Origin: Rhizopus arrhizus
Taxonomy: Eukaryota; Mucoromycota; Mucoromycetes; Mucorales; Rhizopodaceae
Length of the DNA stretch: 64,000 nucleotides
Assembly (NCBI GenBank): GCA_024220505.1
Contig: JAKZZE010000007.1
Location: forward strand, 62,001-126,000
Direction: 5' to 3'
Position 1 is the first letter of the stretch. The number at the start of each line of letters is the position of its first letter. Shown piece after piece: positions 1-12,810 of this stretch. The notes below the pieces were generated by a model. It was given only the letters and a program-made list of their open reading frames with translations. It did not search any database and was not told the origin of the DNA. A program made the position numbers and the translations under genes.

Positions 1-2578
1 TGGTAGAGGTAAAAAAGTGAGAGAGGGCGGGGAAGGGGCCACTGGAGAGGGGGGTAGTGGGATCATCCAGGAAGGGAGACCAGAAGGTGTAGGTCGCACA
101 GTCAGTGCCGACGAGGGTCCAGACGGCAGCATCCGAGACGTCTTCGCTCCAGAAGGCACCGAGGTGGTGGGCGGGACGACTGGTGGAAGAAGAAAGACTG
201 CTGACGCTCGACTTGCGGGAGAGATTGGCTGGATGAAGGGCAGTGTCCTCGAGGCTGTTGACCCGACGTCGGGGGTAATCTGAAAGGGACATGCAAGACA
301 TCAGGGTCTCTGGCTGGACGTCGGTCGACACCCGACGTTTCCGGATGATCTTGCCTCCTTCCTGAGAGGTGATGCTGTCGTCCCAGCCGGGCGAGACCCA
401 CGTTCGACCTTCGGACGTCTTGTGCATGCCGACCATGTCATTCAAGCAGGCCAGGTAGGTCACTGGCTGAGAGGATCTCGGCAGGCGAGGGTCGGGTGAT
501 TGCATCCCGCTCATCTTGGGGTCTTGCACGATCTGAAGCGCAATCTTGTGCAGTTGACTCACTGGGTCGCCCAAGACCTCGTCTCCAAATTCGCCTCCGC
601 TGCCACTCACATCGTCTCTGGCGCCGCCTACCACGGTCGAGGCGCGATCGACCTTGCGGATGATCATCACCGGACTGACAAGGCCCGTGGTCAGGCATTG
701 AAGGACGACATGTTGGTTATAGTGAATCGGAACCAGCCCGCCCGTCTTGTTCTTGAGCGCGATCGGAGGTGGGGGTGGATAAGGCGTGCTTCTGGCAAAG
801 GCATGATGGCCGATATAATCCTCTGGGCTCTCTCCTTCTTCTTCTGTGCTGGCTGAGGTATCGACGATCCAGATCACGAACGGGTCCCAGCTGGTCGTTC
901 GAGCCACAAAACAGGTCCCTTCGCTCGTCCTGCTCTTTTCGTTTTGAAAGGCCAAGCCTGGGAAAGCAAGCGGGCTGCCCTTGCTGGTCGAGACACCGAG
1001 GTATTTGGTGGACACGGTCTGGGAACGGATCCGGTTGAATAAGGACACGGTCGTGCCGTGATGGATACAGACTGAAAAAGGGTCAGTAAGGAGGCATGGG
1101 AGTAAAAGGGGGGGTTGCTTACGTTCCATATTTTTTATACTCTGTCTCTTCTTGCTCGGTTTACTGATCACCTTGATCGCCTTACTGGCCAGCGGACCGA
1201 GCTGAAGACCATTCGCCAACTGAAGTCTCACCAGGCACTCGACGCGTTTTCGCTTCTCGTCCGCGTCATGGATATACAGATGCTTCGAGACGGATTTTCC
1301 GGCAGCCAAGAGTTCCTGGCGTTCGTTGCTGTAGGCATCCGCCGGTGGATGACGAGACTCTGAACTGCGGAAACGACTGGTGGATTCTGGCTTGATCGGA
1401 GGCTTGATCTGTCCGGTCTGTCCGACGGTGGTACCAGACACAGTGTACCATTCCAACTGTCCCGCTTGCGTCGAAGTTTCACCTGATATGGACACGGTCA
1501 GTTTAGGAGGCGCCAAGAGAATGTCCTTCTCTAGGCTGGGAATTCTTAGTGTTTCATCCTTTTCCTGTATCTTTTCTTTCGTGGTCCACCAGCTCGTGCC
1601 GACCAAGATGGCTGTCGGTGGAGGACAGAGGAACCTGTTGGCTGTCAGTGTTTTTGCTCTTGTCACCGATCGCTTACCTTTTCTCTGTACCATAACTCTT
1701 TTGGGCCACTTTACTCGTCAACACGATCACTGTCTTCTCACCCAACTGAGTCGCGGAGGATTGGGTGATGGAGTTTGCAAGATAGTGCTGAATGAATGGT
1801 TTGATCTTGTGTGGGGATAGATGAACAAGACGGTGTGGACTGCTGGCAGTCGTATTACTGGAGGATCGACGGATGGACCTATCGTTTTCTTTATTTGGTC
1901 TTACTATGGAAGCATGATCAGAAGGGAATAAAGACGTGACATTTTCTCCACTTTGTGATACCAAATTCTTTTCGGGTGTCTGGTAAGAAATGAGTGTTTT
2001 TGTTTACTGAATTTTAAAAATACCTGTTCTTCCAGCTTGACTAAAAGTGGATTGTATTCCTGATTGAAATGATGTGAACCATAATCAATCGAAAGAGAGT
2101 GGTCATAGACTGGATGTTCTTGAAGCGACTCTAAAAATCCTGGAGTGAAAAAACCTGGTGTTCCTGGGGAATAACGAGTAGGAGATTGAATAGGAGATGA
2201 AGAAGAAGCGTCCCAAGTTTGAAAGGCTTGTCTTTGCTGAAGGAGGTCATCCAGGTCAATAGGTTGAGTTAGCCTTGGAAATGGATTGGATTGATCAAAG
2301 TTGACGACCATTAGTTCTTCATTTTCTCCCACGCTTCCGTCTGGATGTAAAGATTGAATGAATTTTTCGTGTTGTAAGGCCAGAGGTGTTTGATGTTCGG
2401 CATAATTGTATTGAGGAAAGGAAAGGTGATCAGGAGTGAATTGAAAATCTTGTTTACGTTTTCGACTACTGCTGCTGCTTGTGGGTGTTTCAGGAGAAGG
2501 AGGTTGAGGCTTAGTGCCATTATTATGAAATATGATATTGTGCTTTATGATATCATGTTGAGGAGGGATACCAGTCAT
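1..2578 (-). CDS. CSL (CBF1/RBP-J/Su(H)) family transcription factor, 3' end outside window
   Basis: Sequence-specific DNA-binding protein of the CSL family, nuclear. Four exons read in phase: 2578-2024, 1979-1678, 1634-1123 and 1071 to the window edge, with GT-AG introns of 44-51 nt. Exon 1 encodes a Ser/Pro/Gln-rich disordered N-terminus. Exons 2-3 carry the RHR-N signature: KVAQKSYGTEKR joins FLCPPPTA across the intron. Exon 4 begins LCIHHGTTVSLFNRIRSQTV, almost the textbook CSL beta-trefoil entry, and later has WTLVGTDCATYTF of the same domain. Long inserts (Ser/Asp/Gly-rich) interrupt the domain, as known for fungal CSL proteins. The start at 2578 avoids a 5' extension that would translate a poly-T run. 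Opisthokont CSL proteins bind GTGGGAA-like sites; fungi lack Notch, so an autonomous regulator is expected. The C-terminal RHR-C domain must lie left of base 1. Confidence 0.93.
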
Positions 2579-2777
2579 TATAAGCATCACTGCAATGAAT
2601 GACTTTTTGTTTAAAAAAGTAAAGAAAAAAAAAAAAAAGGAAAAATAAAAAAGAATTGGATTAATGCATCTATCAATGAAAAAAGCGGGGTAAATCAAAA
2701 CATTATCGGTCATTTAATCTCTGTGACCTAACTGAGCAAATGATTCACTTTAATCTTACCTGATTGAATTCAGCTCT

Positions 2778-2778
<1 letters not shown>

Positions 2779-2813
<35 letters not shown>

Positions 2814-2848
2814 CTCTCTTACTCTCTTACTCTCTTTCTCTCTCTCTT
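2779..2848. repeat. (TC)n microsatellite upstream of the CSL gene
   Basis: A run of TC dinucleotides with short interruptions in the 5' flank of the CSL gene. It is a CT-rich (GA on the coding strand) promoter-type simple repeat. Confidence 0.9.
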
Positions 2849-4602
2849 CTCCACTTTTAACTAAATAAGGTCATCTCTGTAACTAGGTCATCTGGTATCT
2901 AATGTTTCTTTTTTATTTTTTGTGTTCCCTTCATACAAAAAAATAAACAATCTTTTAAATGAAAAAGGCATACATCAGATTATCAACACGTATTCTATTT
3001 TATTGAATGCATTAAACCAAAAAAAAAAGTAAAATTAAGAGAGAAAGAGAGCAAGAGAGAAAGCGAGTTGGATGATATGCCATCAGATGACGGATTCCCG
3101 TCTGTTTTGTTTACATTATTTGCGCGCACATTTAAAAACGTAATGCTCCCCCCCCCCTCTTTTCGATCTATTTTCCCCACATTTTTATTTCTAAACAAAA
3201 ACCCTAATCAAGTAATCATCTTATTACATCACTTGACTCTTGTTACCCATCCCCTTATTCCCCGCCTTTCTTTCTCTTTATTGTGATCACTGCTCTAAAG
3301 AGGCGTCATCTCTCTCTTGGTTTGTGTCACACTTGCTAAAATAACATTCAAAGTTTGATGGGTGCTTGCAGAGATTAAAATAGGAGGGGGAAAAAAAGAA
3401 GGCTGTCAATTTATTATACCCAATTCTATTCTCTCGTGTCTTGTTCACAACGCGTCAAAATACAAAGAATGGATTGATGAGATTTTTTTCAATTGACCCT
3501 TCAAGCACCCAGTCCGTAGATGAAAACTATCTTTTTGATTGTCATTCAAGACCCTGTTCACAGACAAGCAGATGAATGTGTTGTGCATCACATTGTGAGC
3601 GTTCTACTTCTTTTGGCATCGAATCAAAGTGACAGATCATGTCTTTGTCAGCATACGTTTGTTTGGACAAGGATTGATTTGCTCAGGGATTCAGACGTGG
3701 TGAATAACAAAGGCAAGCAGGATCATGACGGAGGATGATGTCTCTTTTGTTGTGCAAAAGAAGCTGTGACAACACTAGGTGGTTTGAAAGGAAGTATACA
3801 AAATTCAAAAGGAACTTTTTCATAATTGTTAATAAATACATCCACATTCCTTCTTTCACTCTAGATAACCACATCTTCTTTTTTGCCAATCTTATAAAAA
3901 CAACACGTCCTCTTCTTTTCTTATCTTGAAAAGAATCCAGAAGTAAAGCCCTGTCAATCAGCTACTACAAGATACTCAGAGGTTAACAAGTCATTTATAG
4001 GGTCATCATCAGTTGATCACAAAAGCCATGAATCTCTGTATGGCCAGTCAAGGTGTCCTCTCTGGAAAATAAAATGATTGTGAAATGAGTTCAAGCCGGT
4101 TGAGTAAAGAGGTCAGTGAAGATGTGTCAATGACAAACGATGTTTACAACAAGCTACAAGAATCAAATCCAATGAATTTATTGTATAAAAAGATGTGATT
4201 CGAGGACAGGAATGCTAGTCTTTGTTCTAATGCGCCTTTTCAATCTATTGTTTTATTGTCCATGTTTTTTTTGTTAGTTTAATTTGTGATTTATCCCAAC
4301 AACTTGTGTATAACAATGAATTGAGAAGATCATGATCTTCTGGTTCAAGTATATTTTGAGAACACAAGATAATATCTATTGATTGGTTTTGGGGAAAGGA
4401 GTGGAACACAACCTGCTTTACATGGACACCGCCGAATGAAATGTTACTATTTGGAATAAACAACCTCTATTATTATAACATGTTACTATTTTTCCTTTAT
4501 TTTTTTAAAAAAAAAAAATACTAAAATCACTGCAAGGATTATTCCAAAAAAATAAAAATAAAAAATTGGTCAAAGCATTTAGGGTCATACAGCCAGTGGA
4601 GC
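2849..4602. other. Intergenic, no gene recognised
   Basis: AT-rich spacer with homopolymer runs. Short open frames (for example 3520-3738 plus and 4245-4463 minus) show no recognisable domain, no splice support and no conserved look. Probably 5' flank of the CSL gene and 3' flank of the next candidate gene. Confidence 0.6.
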
Positions 4603-7001
4603 TCAGCGTTTAGTAACACCGTTCATCCTCTCAGGTCCATCCTGTAATCAACCGTTTTGTTTTGCAAACAAGCCAAACTCAATCCTCAAACATGAAACAA
4701 AGGCCACACAGCTGTTCACTGATGACAGAAAGCTTCATCACACAAAGCAACATGATCCTCACCTGCTTGTGAACGCGGTGGACATCTTCATCTCGTTTCC
4801 CCCTCCAAACAGATGATCTGAGCAGCAGACTCTGGATGAATCCAAGCAAACGCCTTCGAATGTACATGTCCCTTTTGAAAAGGAAAATGAATGTTATCTT
4901 CTTTCTGGCCCGGTTTAAAAAGCAATCAGGACCTAGGTCGTCCTGTCCAGACAGAAAGCGGTCGATATTCCATTTTAAATGCGACTGTAAGGGAAGAATC
5001 TAGAAATTTGACTTTAAACACCAAATGCAATCCCCTTTGTTATCCTACAGTCGCTATTTGAAGTCGTGGGCACTTTGACTGGCTTGATCGATAGACATCC
5101 CCTTGTTGATGTCTTTTGGCTTTCACTCTGATTTCTTTCAGAATCGAATGTCTATCGGTACAGAGTGGCGACTGCTGCTTATCACTGGCCTATCATGCGT
5201 TCTGAACTGTAGTACATCTTCTAAATTAGACTATCTTTCTTCATCTTCCAACTCTATTTTGCTTAGCCTATTTTTCAAACCCTAATTCTGTGATACCCGC
5301 CAGAGCTTCTTCACTCTATCATGACGGTGAAAAGAGGCTTTCGTGTCCTTGACGATAAAGAAACGACAGTCGATATGCTTTGAATGCCCTTTCGTATAGC
5401 GCTGGAGCCATTCGAAGCAGGTGAAGGCAAAGCGGTGCGGTAGACAAGGATAGGGTTGACTGAAAAGAGCGCAACAAGTCAACGAGTACGATTGCTTGGA
5501 TGAGCAACTGAAAACAAGTATCAATCGGTAGATTCAAGCATCCTTTTCTAGCTCTCTCTGGCTTCTGTAAAAGGTGATTGTCCTTTTTTTTTTGTTTGGC
5601 TTGATGAGACATTTTTCTGATCTTACTTTTTTTTAAAAAAAAAAACTGGCTTTGATGGATAAGTGTATCATCGTTGTAGTCTCTTTCTTGGTTCGTGTGA
5701 CCCTGAGAAAATTTTACTAAAATAACTCCATTGTTATTCAATACCGTTTAATAACAAGTTTTGCAGCAAGTCACAAGTGATGATACCTTTCTCTTTTGCT
5801 GTCGAGTTCGGATTGATTTATTGTCATGCTTATAAAAAGTGTAGCTTGCTAGTCACTACCAATAGGATCGTTTTCTGTTGAGCCCTGTCGCTTTATTGCT
5901 TGCCCTGATCTTGACTAGGGGCTCTATGAAAATAGGGCCCGTGAGGAGAGAAAAGGCAGTGGATGTATATTCACAATTATTTTTACATGAATTGGAGGTA
6001 CTCTCATCCTTGTCCTTGAATGATGTATCTCAAATGATCAGTTTATTATTCAACATTCTCACTGCAGCAAAAGATGAAATCAAATTGCACATCTTTGTTT
6101 TTGAATAAAACTTGCCTTCTTTTATCACCGATACAACCATGATCTGTTTATTTTATCAAGCACACTATTTTAGGGATACCACTAGGCTTGGTCACATACC
6201 ATTTCAACATAATATGGAAAGCCTTTGCTGGGAAACATGCTCTTTTTATCACTTTGCTAAAACGGCTTAGGTGCACTTTTTATAAAGTATTACAGAGTAT
6301 CAAAAAGTCAATAGCCAGCAAACTTGGTTATTATAAAGACACAAAAAAAGAAAGATTCCAAAAGAAACGTATTCACAGTGATTGACAGCAGCCAAGGATC
6401 AATTGGCCCTCTTGATGTTGAATATCACGTCTTATTCTGCTTTCTTTTATGAACCAATCACTTGTCTCACTATGTTTTATATAGGATAGAAAAGGCATCG
6501 ATGTCAACTGGATCAGACTCAACAAACGGCAAATAAAAGAAAAAGAATAGGTTTTGGGGTTATTTGGTTCATAGAAGGTCTTGAACAGATCGATTTCAAA
6601 GTTTTATAAACAGCACGTCTTTGATTACAAAAGATAGGAGGCGAGTAAAATGGCAAAGACGAATCACCTGTTTTGATTGAACCCCATCGTTGACTGTAGC
6701 ATAAATATGAGGGACAAAGGAGTGTGGATGTATATCTGATGAGCACAGACAGAATGTATCAAACAGGTTGAAATCATCACCAGAAAGCAAGCGTTCGTTC
6801 ACTCGGCTCTTTGACACGCCTTCGTCTTTCAGATATCTTTGTATGGACCACCCTTTGATGGCCATATCACTTTTCAATGTCTTTCGTGTGCATCGTCGTC
6901 TAGAATCAACCTACCAACTAAAATAACCTTTTCTTTTTCAAACACCAAAAATCGGGAGGTTGCTTGAAAAACAAAGGGCAAAGACAATCTACTGAACGTG
7001 T

Positions 7002-7039
<38 letters not shown>

Positions 7040-7265
7040 TAACCATATGCAACAAGTATTTTTTTTACTATACTCACCAATGCATGATGTGGCCAATATG
7101 AAGCCATGCGTTGAAATGAATAGATTCTGCCTCGCTCTGTCATGATTTTATGAATCATCTCAAAGGCTTTTTGTGATTCTCCAACAATGAATTTACAGAA
7201 AAGATCCAGTTGAATACTTTGCAGTAAACCTCGATCAAGTCTGCATCTCCTATTCTTCCCCTTTT
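4603..7265 (-). CDS. Possible multi-exon gene, unrecognised product
   Basis: I do not recognise this product. Several minus-strand segments look like exons joined in phase. A segment ending at 7078 (…RIYSFQRMASYWPHHAL) joins 6910-6668 (starting VDSRRRCTRKTL, ending HIYATVNDGVQSKQ), both phase 0. A further open segment from 6579 begins TFYEPNNPKTYSF. At the 3' end a segment ending at 4763 (…RDEDVHRVHKQ) joins 4641-4603 (DGPERMNGVTKR, stop). The middle part (5.0-6.4 kb) could not be resolved: two frames are open at 5282-5524 and a plus-strand frame at 5878-6108 competes. A 33-nt A tract (7004-7036) lies in the intron after the first segment. It may be one gene, two genes or a decayed one. Confidence 0.25.
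7004..7036. repeat. A33 homopolymer
   Basis: Uninterrupted run of 33 A on the plus strand, inside a putative minus-strand intron. Confidence 0.95.
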
Positions 7266-9494
7266 CACTCTTGTACGTAAAAGACGATTAAAGGGGTTAA
7301 GCTTTTTACACACAGATATCAACATAACCTGTTGTGTACAACAGGTTTTATTTTAGTAAAAAAAAAAAAAAAAAAGGCAAGCGTCCTGAAGCAGTATTTG
7401 TTTGGCTAGAATAAATCACGAAATGTCATGATGTTTACATCATCACTTTCCATTCATGAAAAACAAAGTGTAAAATCTGAATAATAACAAGCAATGCAAG
7501 TTGTTAGTTAAGCTGATGACTCATTTGTGCCTTTATAGCAAAACAAGTATTGCAGGATGATAAAGAGCAATAGAGTGACGAATAGGATGACCAGATTCGA
7601 AGCTGTTTGTTTTCAATCGATTTTTGAGACCAAGCACATCTGAATATTTTTTTTTCTTTTTGCCATCAAAAAAAAAGCAGTAATGCTTTTCCATCCAAAA
7701 GTATAAAAGACAAAAGATAAAGGCAAGGTTACACGATAGTACACGATAGTTTAATTGGATTTAATTTGAAAAGAAACAAAAGGAGAGAGGATTGGTAGGA
7801 GAGGGACCATCTATTACTGCTAACCGGGCTTTCTTGATCACTGTTGTTTACTGCAGTTGATTTCGAATCAATTTGCATAAGGTTTGATAGAGTGGAAACA
7901 TGGCGCAAAAAGAGGATGCATGTTCTTGATCCACAACTTATTACCAGTGGATGACTTTTATCATGCTGCTGACCAGGTCCTTTGTGTTTGGTGAGTGAAG
8001 AGAACCAAAAAAAAAGCATGTCTACTATCGTCCTTTGAGGATAAAGTCCCTTGTCTGATTCGACATCTACAGTTAGGTTGGGCCCGCTTTTGAAAAACTT
8101 TTTTTTGTAAAGGTTAGGGGGGAGTGTAACCTTCAAAGCCGGATCTCCCCTCCTTTTTCTTCAGGGCAGAGCGGTCGATTTAGAATCAAAGGTGAATGTA
8201 TCCAAACGAATTCATCATGAACGTTGCCACTGACTCGCATAAACAGTACAGGACACTGACCGATAGGTTTTGATGAACAATTAGTCTTATTCTAGGCAAC
8301 ACAAATAACAAACAATTCTTATTTCCCCCCCCCCTCGTTTACCCCTTAAAAGCAGCAAGATGAACGAAACAGAGAAAGAGACCATTGGATTCATTAGAGA
8401 ACAGTTTTGAACAAGAAGAAAAAAAGGAGGATGAAGCAATCCATAAGACGTCATTGTGACCCACTGCCCAATCTCAAAATAAGCATGGATGTTCATACTG
8501 TGTTCAAAAGGCAGTATGCAACCTTAAGTTAAGAAAAACAAGTTGAGATGAACTTTTTTTCCTTTCCAAATCCGCTTATAAACTACCCAAATGCCCATGA
8601 AAATAAGATTTGTGCCAAAGGTTGCAAAAATTCGGAAAACAGGATGGAGGAGAGGAAAGGCTCCTTCTCTTTGCTCAAACATAATTTACTTTCTTGTGCG
8701 AAATCTTTTGTATGAATTACTATTACTTGTAAAAACTCTATATTTGGAATGGCTCCTTTCAAACCAACGTTACATGTGTTTTTTTAATTTTTTTAGCTTC
8801 GTACGCGATTTTTAATTTTGTTTGATCCCTTCCTTATCTTTAGAACTTTGTATCAAAGAGAAAAGAAAAAAGGGGAAAGAGGAGAGAGTAGAAAGGGAGT
8901 GTATGGTTTTGAGATAGCAAAGGGTTGTTATGTACACTAGGAGTCAAAACATGTACTGTCGTTTAATGTCTGTCTTTTGATCTTGACAAAACATGAAATA
9001 TCGTGCAACCTTAAAAAGCTGGTTAAAGCCAAAATAGGCTATGTGACAGCTTCCTTTGTGAATTAAAAGATACGAGTAGATCAAGAAAGAAGAGTAATCT
9101 TGGGTATGAAGATGCTACCTTTGTCATACAACTTGAATAACCATCGCTGCTAGACATTCAAACCGCCATATGTCTCCCTTTTTCCTGTTTGCAGTCGTGG
9201 CAGCACTGAAAGCATGGTTTTGATTCTATTGAAGACAATGCTGAAGGATCACCAAGATAGGCAATAGAGATTGACTTTATGATTTTGCATGGCTTCATAT
9301 TAAAAAAAAAAGTGTATGTATTCATGCTAAGGAAACGATAAATTATAGTGTAACCAATTCAACTCCTTTCTACTCCCCCACTACAGTAATCACTCGTGCC
9401 TAAAACGTTGTGTACAAAAAAAAAAGGATATAAAGTGCAATGCATAAAATCTTTCTTTTTCTCTTCTTGTTTCTTTTTAAATCTATTTTTCGTT
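7266..9494. other. Intergenic, no gene recognised
   Basis: AT-rich, many homopolymer runs. A 135-codon minus frame at 7729-8136 contains no recognisable motif and is most likely chance. The last part (about 9350-9494) is the 5' flank of the Glu/Lys-rich gene. Confidence 0.55.
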
Positions 9495-10687
9495 ATGACT
9501 GACACTACTATTCCTATTTCAACTGAACCTACTGCTGAATCTCCAATTGCTGATAAGACTGAAACAACTGAAACAGAAGCTATTGGGGCCGAAGAAACTT
9601 TTGAAGAACAAACATCGGTCGAAGAGCAAATGCCTACTGAAGAAATTGCAAATGCCCCCAAGGCATCAGTTTCCAAGCGTCGCACGATCTTTAATCCTTT
9701 TGGAAAGTCAAAGAAAGAAGATCAAGAGGAAACCGAAGGCTCTGCTGTCGAAACCGCTGAACAAAAAAAGAAGACCAAAGGATTTGGTTCGTTTTTTTCA
9801 AGGTCCAAGGTAAAGAGATCAATTTTTTTTTTAAAAGGACATGGTTAATAAAAGAGTGATCGGTCTTTAGTCTGCTCCAAAGGTGAATGAGGAAGGTACG
9901 AACGCGATGACTGAATCCGAGCTGGTTGCTACTGAATTGCCTCAGATCAAACAACTTCAACCGATTGAAACCGAGGATGTGACAGAGGCTGCGACTGCTG
10001 CTGCCGTGACGGATGGGGCTCCTGAAGAAGAGGTCCCTGAAGTGAAAAAGGCTGCAAGGGAAGTGAGTGAGACTGCGGAAGGTGAAGCAGTTGAGGCTGC
10101 TCCTGAGACAGAGCAGACAGATGCCCAGGTGAATACTCCTATAGCCAACAAACGTCAATCTTTTATTAGCAAAATCTTTGGTAAAAAGAAGCAGGAAGAA
10201 GCCCCTAAAGAGATTGTTGAAGAAGTGTCAGTTGAACCCAGTCTTACCGAAGCTCCCAAGGTCGAAGTGGCTCCTACAGTTGAAACTGAACATGGAGGTA
10301 AATCTCCCTAAACAACTCCTCTCTTTCTCGTTTCCCCTTTTTATCCGAAACTTCTCATTCCCCTCTGATGGAAAAAGGATACTAACGTACACAATCTGCA
10401 TAGAAGCCCATGAAGAAGAAAAGAAGGAAGAAACGCGTCCTTCTTCTCCCCTTGGTCGCCTGACTGAATTGTTCTCCAAGAAGAAGAAATCAAAGACACC
10501 TACTAGCCCAGTTACTCCTGCTGACCCTACTACTGAGGAAGAAAGAGAAGAGAGTAAGAAGGATGACGAAAAGAAGGATGATGATGAAGAAAAGACGGAA
10601 GATGTTGCTGAAAATGTTATTCAAGAAAGTCATAGCAATAACAGCATAGTAGAAACTACACCTGCTGTTGTAGTCGCATCTGCATAA
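9495..10687 (+). CDS. Glu/Lys-rich disordered protein with repeated basic-aromatic motifs
   Basis: Three exons (9495-9809, 9871-10297, 10404-10687) close to 341 aa. The protein is highly acidic (runs of EE, TE, EAA) and punctuated by four short hydrophobic/basic motifs: RRTIFNPFGKSKK, GFGSFFSRSK, SFISKIFGKKK and PLGRLTELFSKKKKS. Each follows an acidic stretch; two of them sit near exon ends. No enzyme domain, signal peptide or membrane segment is visible. The alternation suggests an intrinsically disordered protein with repeated amphipathic basic patches that could bind membranes or nucleic acid; that role is inference. The start at 9495 is chosen because upstream in-frame sequence is a T/C-rich leader. 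Typical polyadenylation sequence (ATAAAC) follows at about 10840. Confidence 0.8.
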
Positions 10688-10985
10688 ACTGGCTCTTTTT
10701 TTCTTACTTTTCTTTTTGCATGAATGACTTATTTAAACTTACAATTTACTAGAAATGACATTTAATCTTTTTACCTTCTTTTCATCTTTCCCTCCTTCTT
10801 CCTACTTTTATTATCAGTTGGCTGAAATGTAACTTTCAATAAACAAAAATTAAACTATTTATGGTTTCTTTCATTTATGACAAATCATTCGATCTTGGTC
10901 AATTGATAGTCATGTCATGTTGAATGTTTAATTATCAAGGATATTCAAATCGACAACATATTTTTTCTTTTTTTTTTCTCATTTT

Positions 10986-11626
10986 ATGATTGAAGAAAAC
11001 CAACATTCAACCAAAGAAAAGTTGAAAGTTTTACATGAAACGATTGAAAGTCAATACAATTGCTTTTCAGTTATACGACAAGAAAGACAGGCGCATGCGT
11101 ACAGTTTGAACATGATTGTTAATCGTATCTAACTTTTTATGTCAAGTGATGTATACGCTACATTTGTACAATGCCAAGCGAGACTAAGGATGCTCTTTGT
11201 CGCCCATGTCGATCAATTGATAATAAATTGCCTGATGGATACTAGCAAAGATATCTCAGGTTGAAGCGATTCATTATTTAATTCAAATTCAACCATCTTA
11301 CCTTTCAGTTAGCTGAACTAAATGATGCAGTCAAAGAAGCCCTTGAAAAACTTCAAGCTTGTATCACCGCAGGACAACAAAAAATACAGCAAGAAGTAGA
11401 CGCAGCAGATGATTTAGAAAATGCTTTCTCTGGTCCTCTTGGCCTGCATCAGTCAGCTGACATTCAAGAAGAGACGCTTAAAAATCTCGAGATACTTGTC
11501 AATCTAGATAAAACACTCTTTGAGTTGGAAAGCTCCACTAATAACTCGAGAAGTCACGACGAAAGCCTGAGAGCCTGTAACATGAAAGCCTTGTTTCAGA
11601 AACTTGGTAGCATGTATGAATGCTAA
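10986..11626 (+). CDS. Small predicted coiled-coil protein, unrecognised
   Basis: Three exons (10986-11124, 11179-11259, 11313-11626) read in phase to 177 aa. It begins MIEENQHSTKEKLKVLHE and ends QKLGSMYEC. The central and C-terminal parts have heptad-like hydrophobics (…ELNDAVKEALEKLQAC…, …TLKNLEILVNLDKTLFELE), typical of small helical subunits of kinetochore, BLOC or tethering complexes, but I cannot assign a family. Intron 1 has a good donor (GTATCT) and branch-like CTAAC; intron 2 has a weaker donor (GTTGAA), so exon 2 is the least certain part. Confidence 0.55.
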
Positions 11627-12282
11627 ATAAAGTAGCTTCTGCTCTAGTTTTCTCTATAAATCCAGTGTAAGGCCAGTGTATATTTTATTACAATCCCAAA
11701 CGTATACATTAGAGAAAAGTGATGATAGGATCTACCTTGGTAATCTTGATAGAAATAATTTAAAATAGTACAGCATTTTTGGATTCTGCTTGAAAGCTGA
11801 TACTTTAATAAACATCTTTCAGCATGTATTATGTTTATATCCAGACACCATTTTTTCTCAGCCAATAAAATTTTAGGAGCACCATCTTTCGCATCAGCTA
11901 CTTATTTACTCGTAGTGTATAGAGTAGATATTATTGAATGGCCATATACTTAGCTTTAAGAAGGTGTGTTTATGTTTACTTTGTATATATAAAAAACGTA
12001 AGTTTAGACGCAGAAAAAGGTTATTTAAGCCAGCCTTCATGTCTTCTTTTCTGTCATAAACATTCTGCTAGTATTTCTCATGAAAATCAAAGTAAAAGTC
12101 TTACTCAAAAGCATGTATTCAATGTATATTTGTGTAAATCCAACAAATATGCAACATAATAGGGAGGTATGGTAAAGAATGGTATCCCTAAAATTTTGTT
12201 GGATGAGAAAAAATGGTATCCTAATTTGAAAAGACCTCACTACAAAAAAAAACAATTTCTCTCTAACAAAAAGTAAATCACC
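11627..12282. other. Intergenic, no gene recognised
   Basis: AT-rich spacer; nothing with domain or splice support. Confidence 0.6.
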
Positions 12283-12789
12283 ATGTCTAAATTCCGTAAA
12301 CCTAAATGCCCTTCATCTCTAGAAGGGAGAACCATTAGGAATGATTTGCGTGTTACTCTTGAGCTCCCCGAATTTTTATTTGTGTCAGATTATTCTAGTT
12401 GGGATGTTTTTTTTATAAGGAGCTAGAAGCTCGGGTTTTTATTAAGTGCCAGACAAGGATGGCACGTGAAAATGTTTTTGGTATGAGTTTTTTAAATTTT
12501 GAATTGTTTTTCTTGTTTTATATTTATAGAGTCGAGCATGTACAGTTTAGTGGCAGTCAACAAGATGAAAGATACGATAACTGTAAATGTGGAAGAGGCA
12601 GAGGAGAAATCACACTTGATAATAGCGATTCTTGGAGAGAAACGGACAAAAGTTGATTAACATATCGAATGGTGACATCAGTAAGGAAGGGACAATTATC
12701 AAAAATAACTGCCCAGTGATTGCGCCATATAGCCAACAAGATGATGCCAATGAAAATAGAGGGAGCATGGACGGTATCAGAGCGACATT
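12283..12789 (+). pseudogene. Broken gene of unknown family
   Basis: Starts MSKFRKPKCPSSLEGRTIRN and reads well to …FVSDYSSW at about 12400. There an eight-T run shifts the frame; the good frame resumes as YKELEARVFIKCQTRMAREN. A normal intron (12482-12530) then joins to SSMYSLVAVNKMKDTI, and a second shift near 12650 is needed to continue into INISNGDISKEGTIIKNN. Two frame breaks in 500 bp suggest decay, although single-base assembly errors at the T run and A run are possible. Product unknown. Confidence 0.45.
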
Positions 12790-12810
12790 TAGGGAAATCT
12801 AGGAGGAATA

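Noticed and set aside
438..698. Arg-rich open frame on the minus strand
   Set aside because: Out-of-frame shadow of CSL exon 4; the correct frame gives canonical CSL sequence.
7729..8136. 135-codon minus-strand open frame
   Set aside because: No recognisable motif; low-complexity Ser/Leu text; likely chance in an AT-rich spacer.
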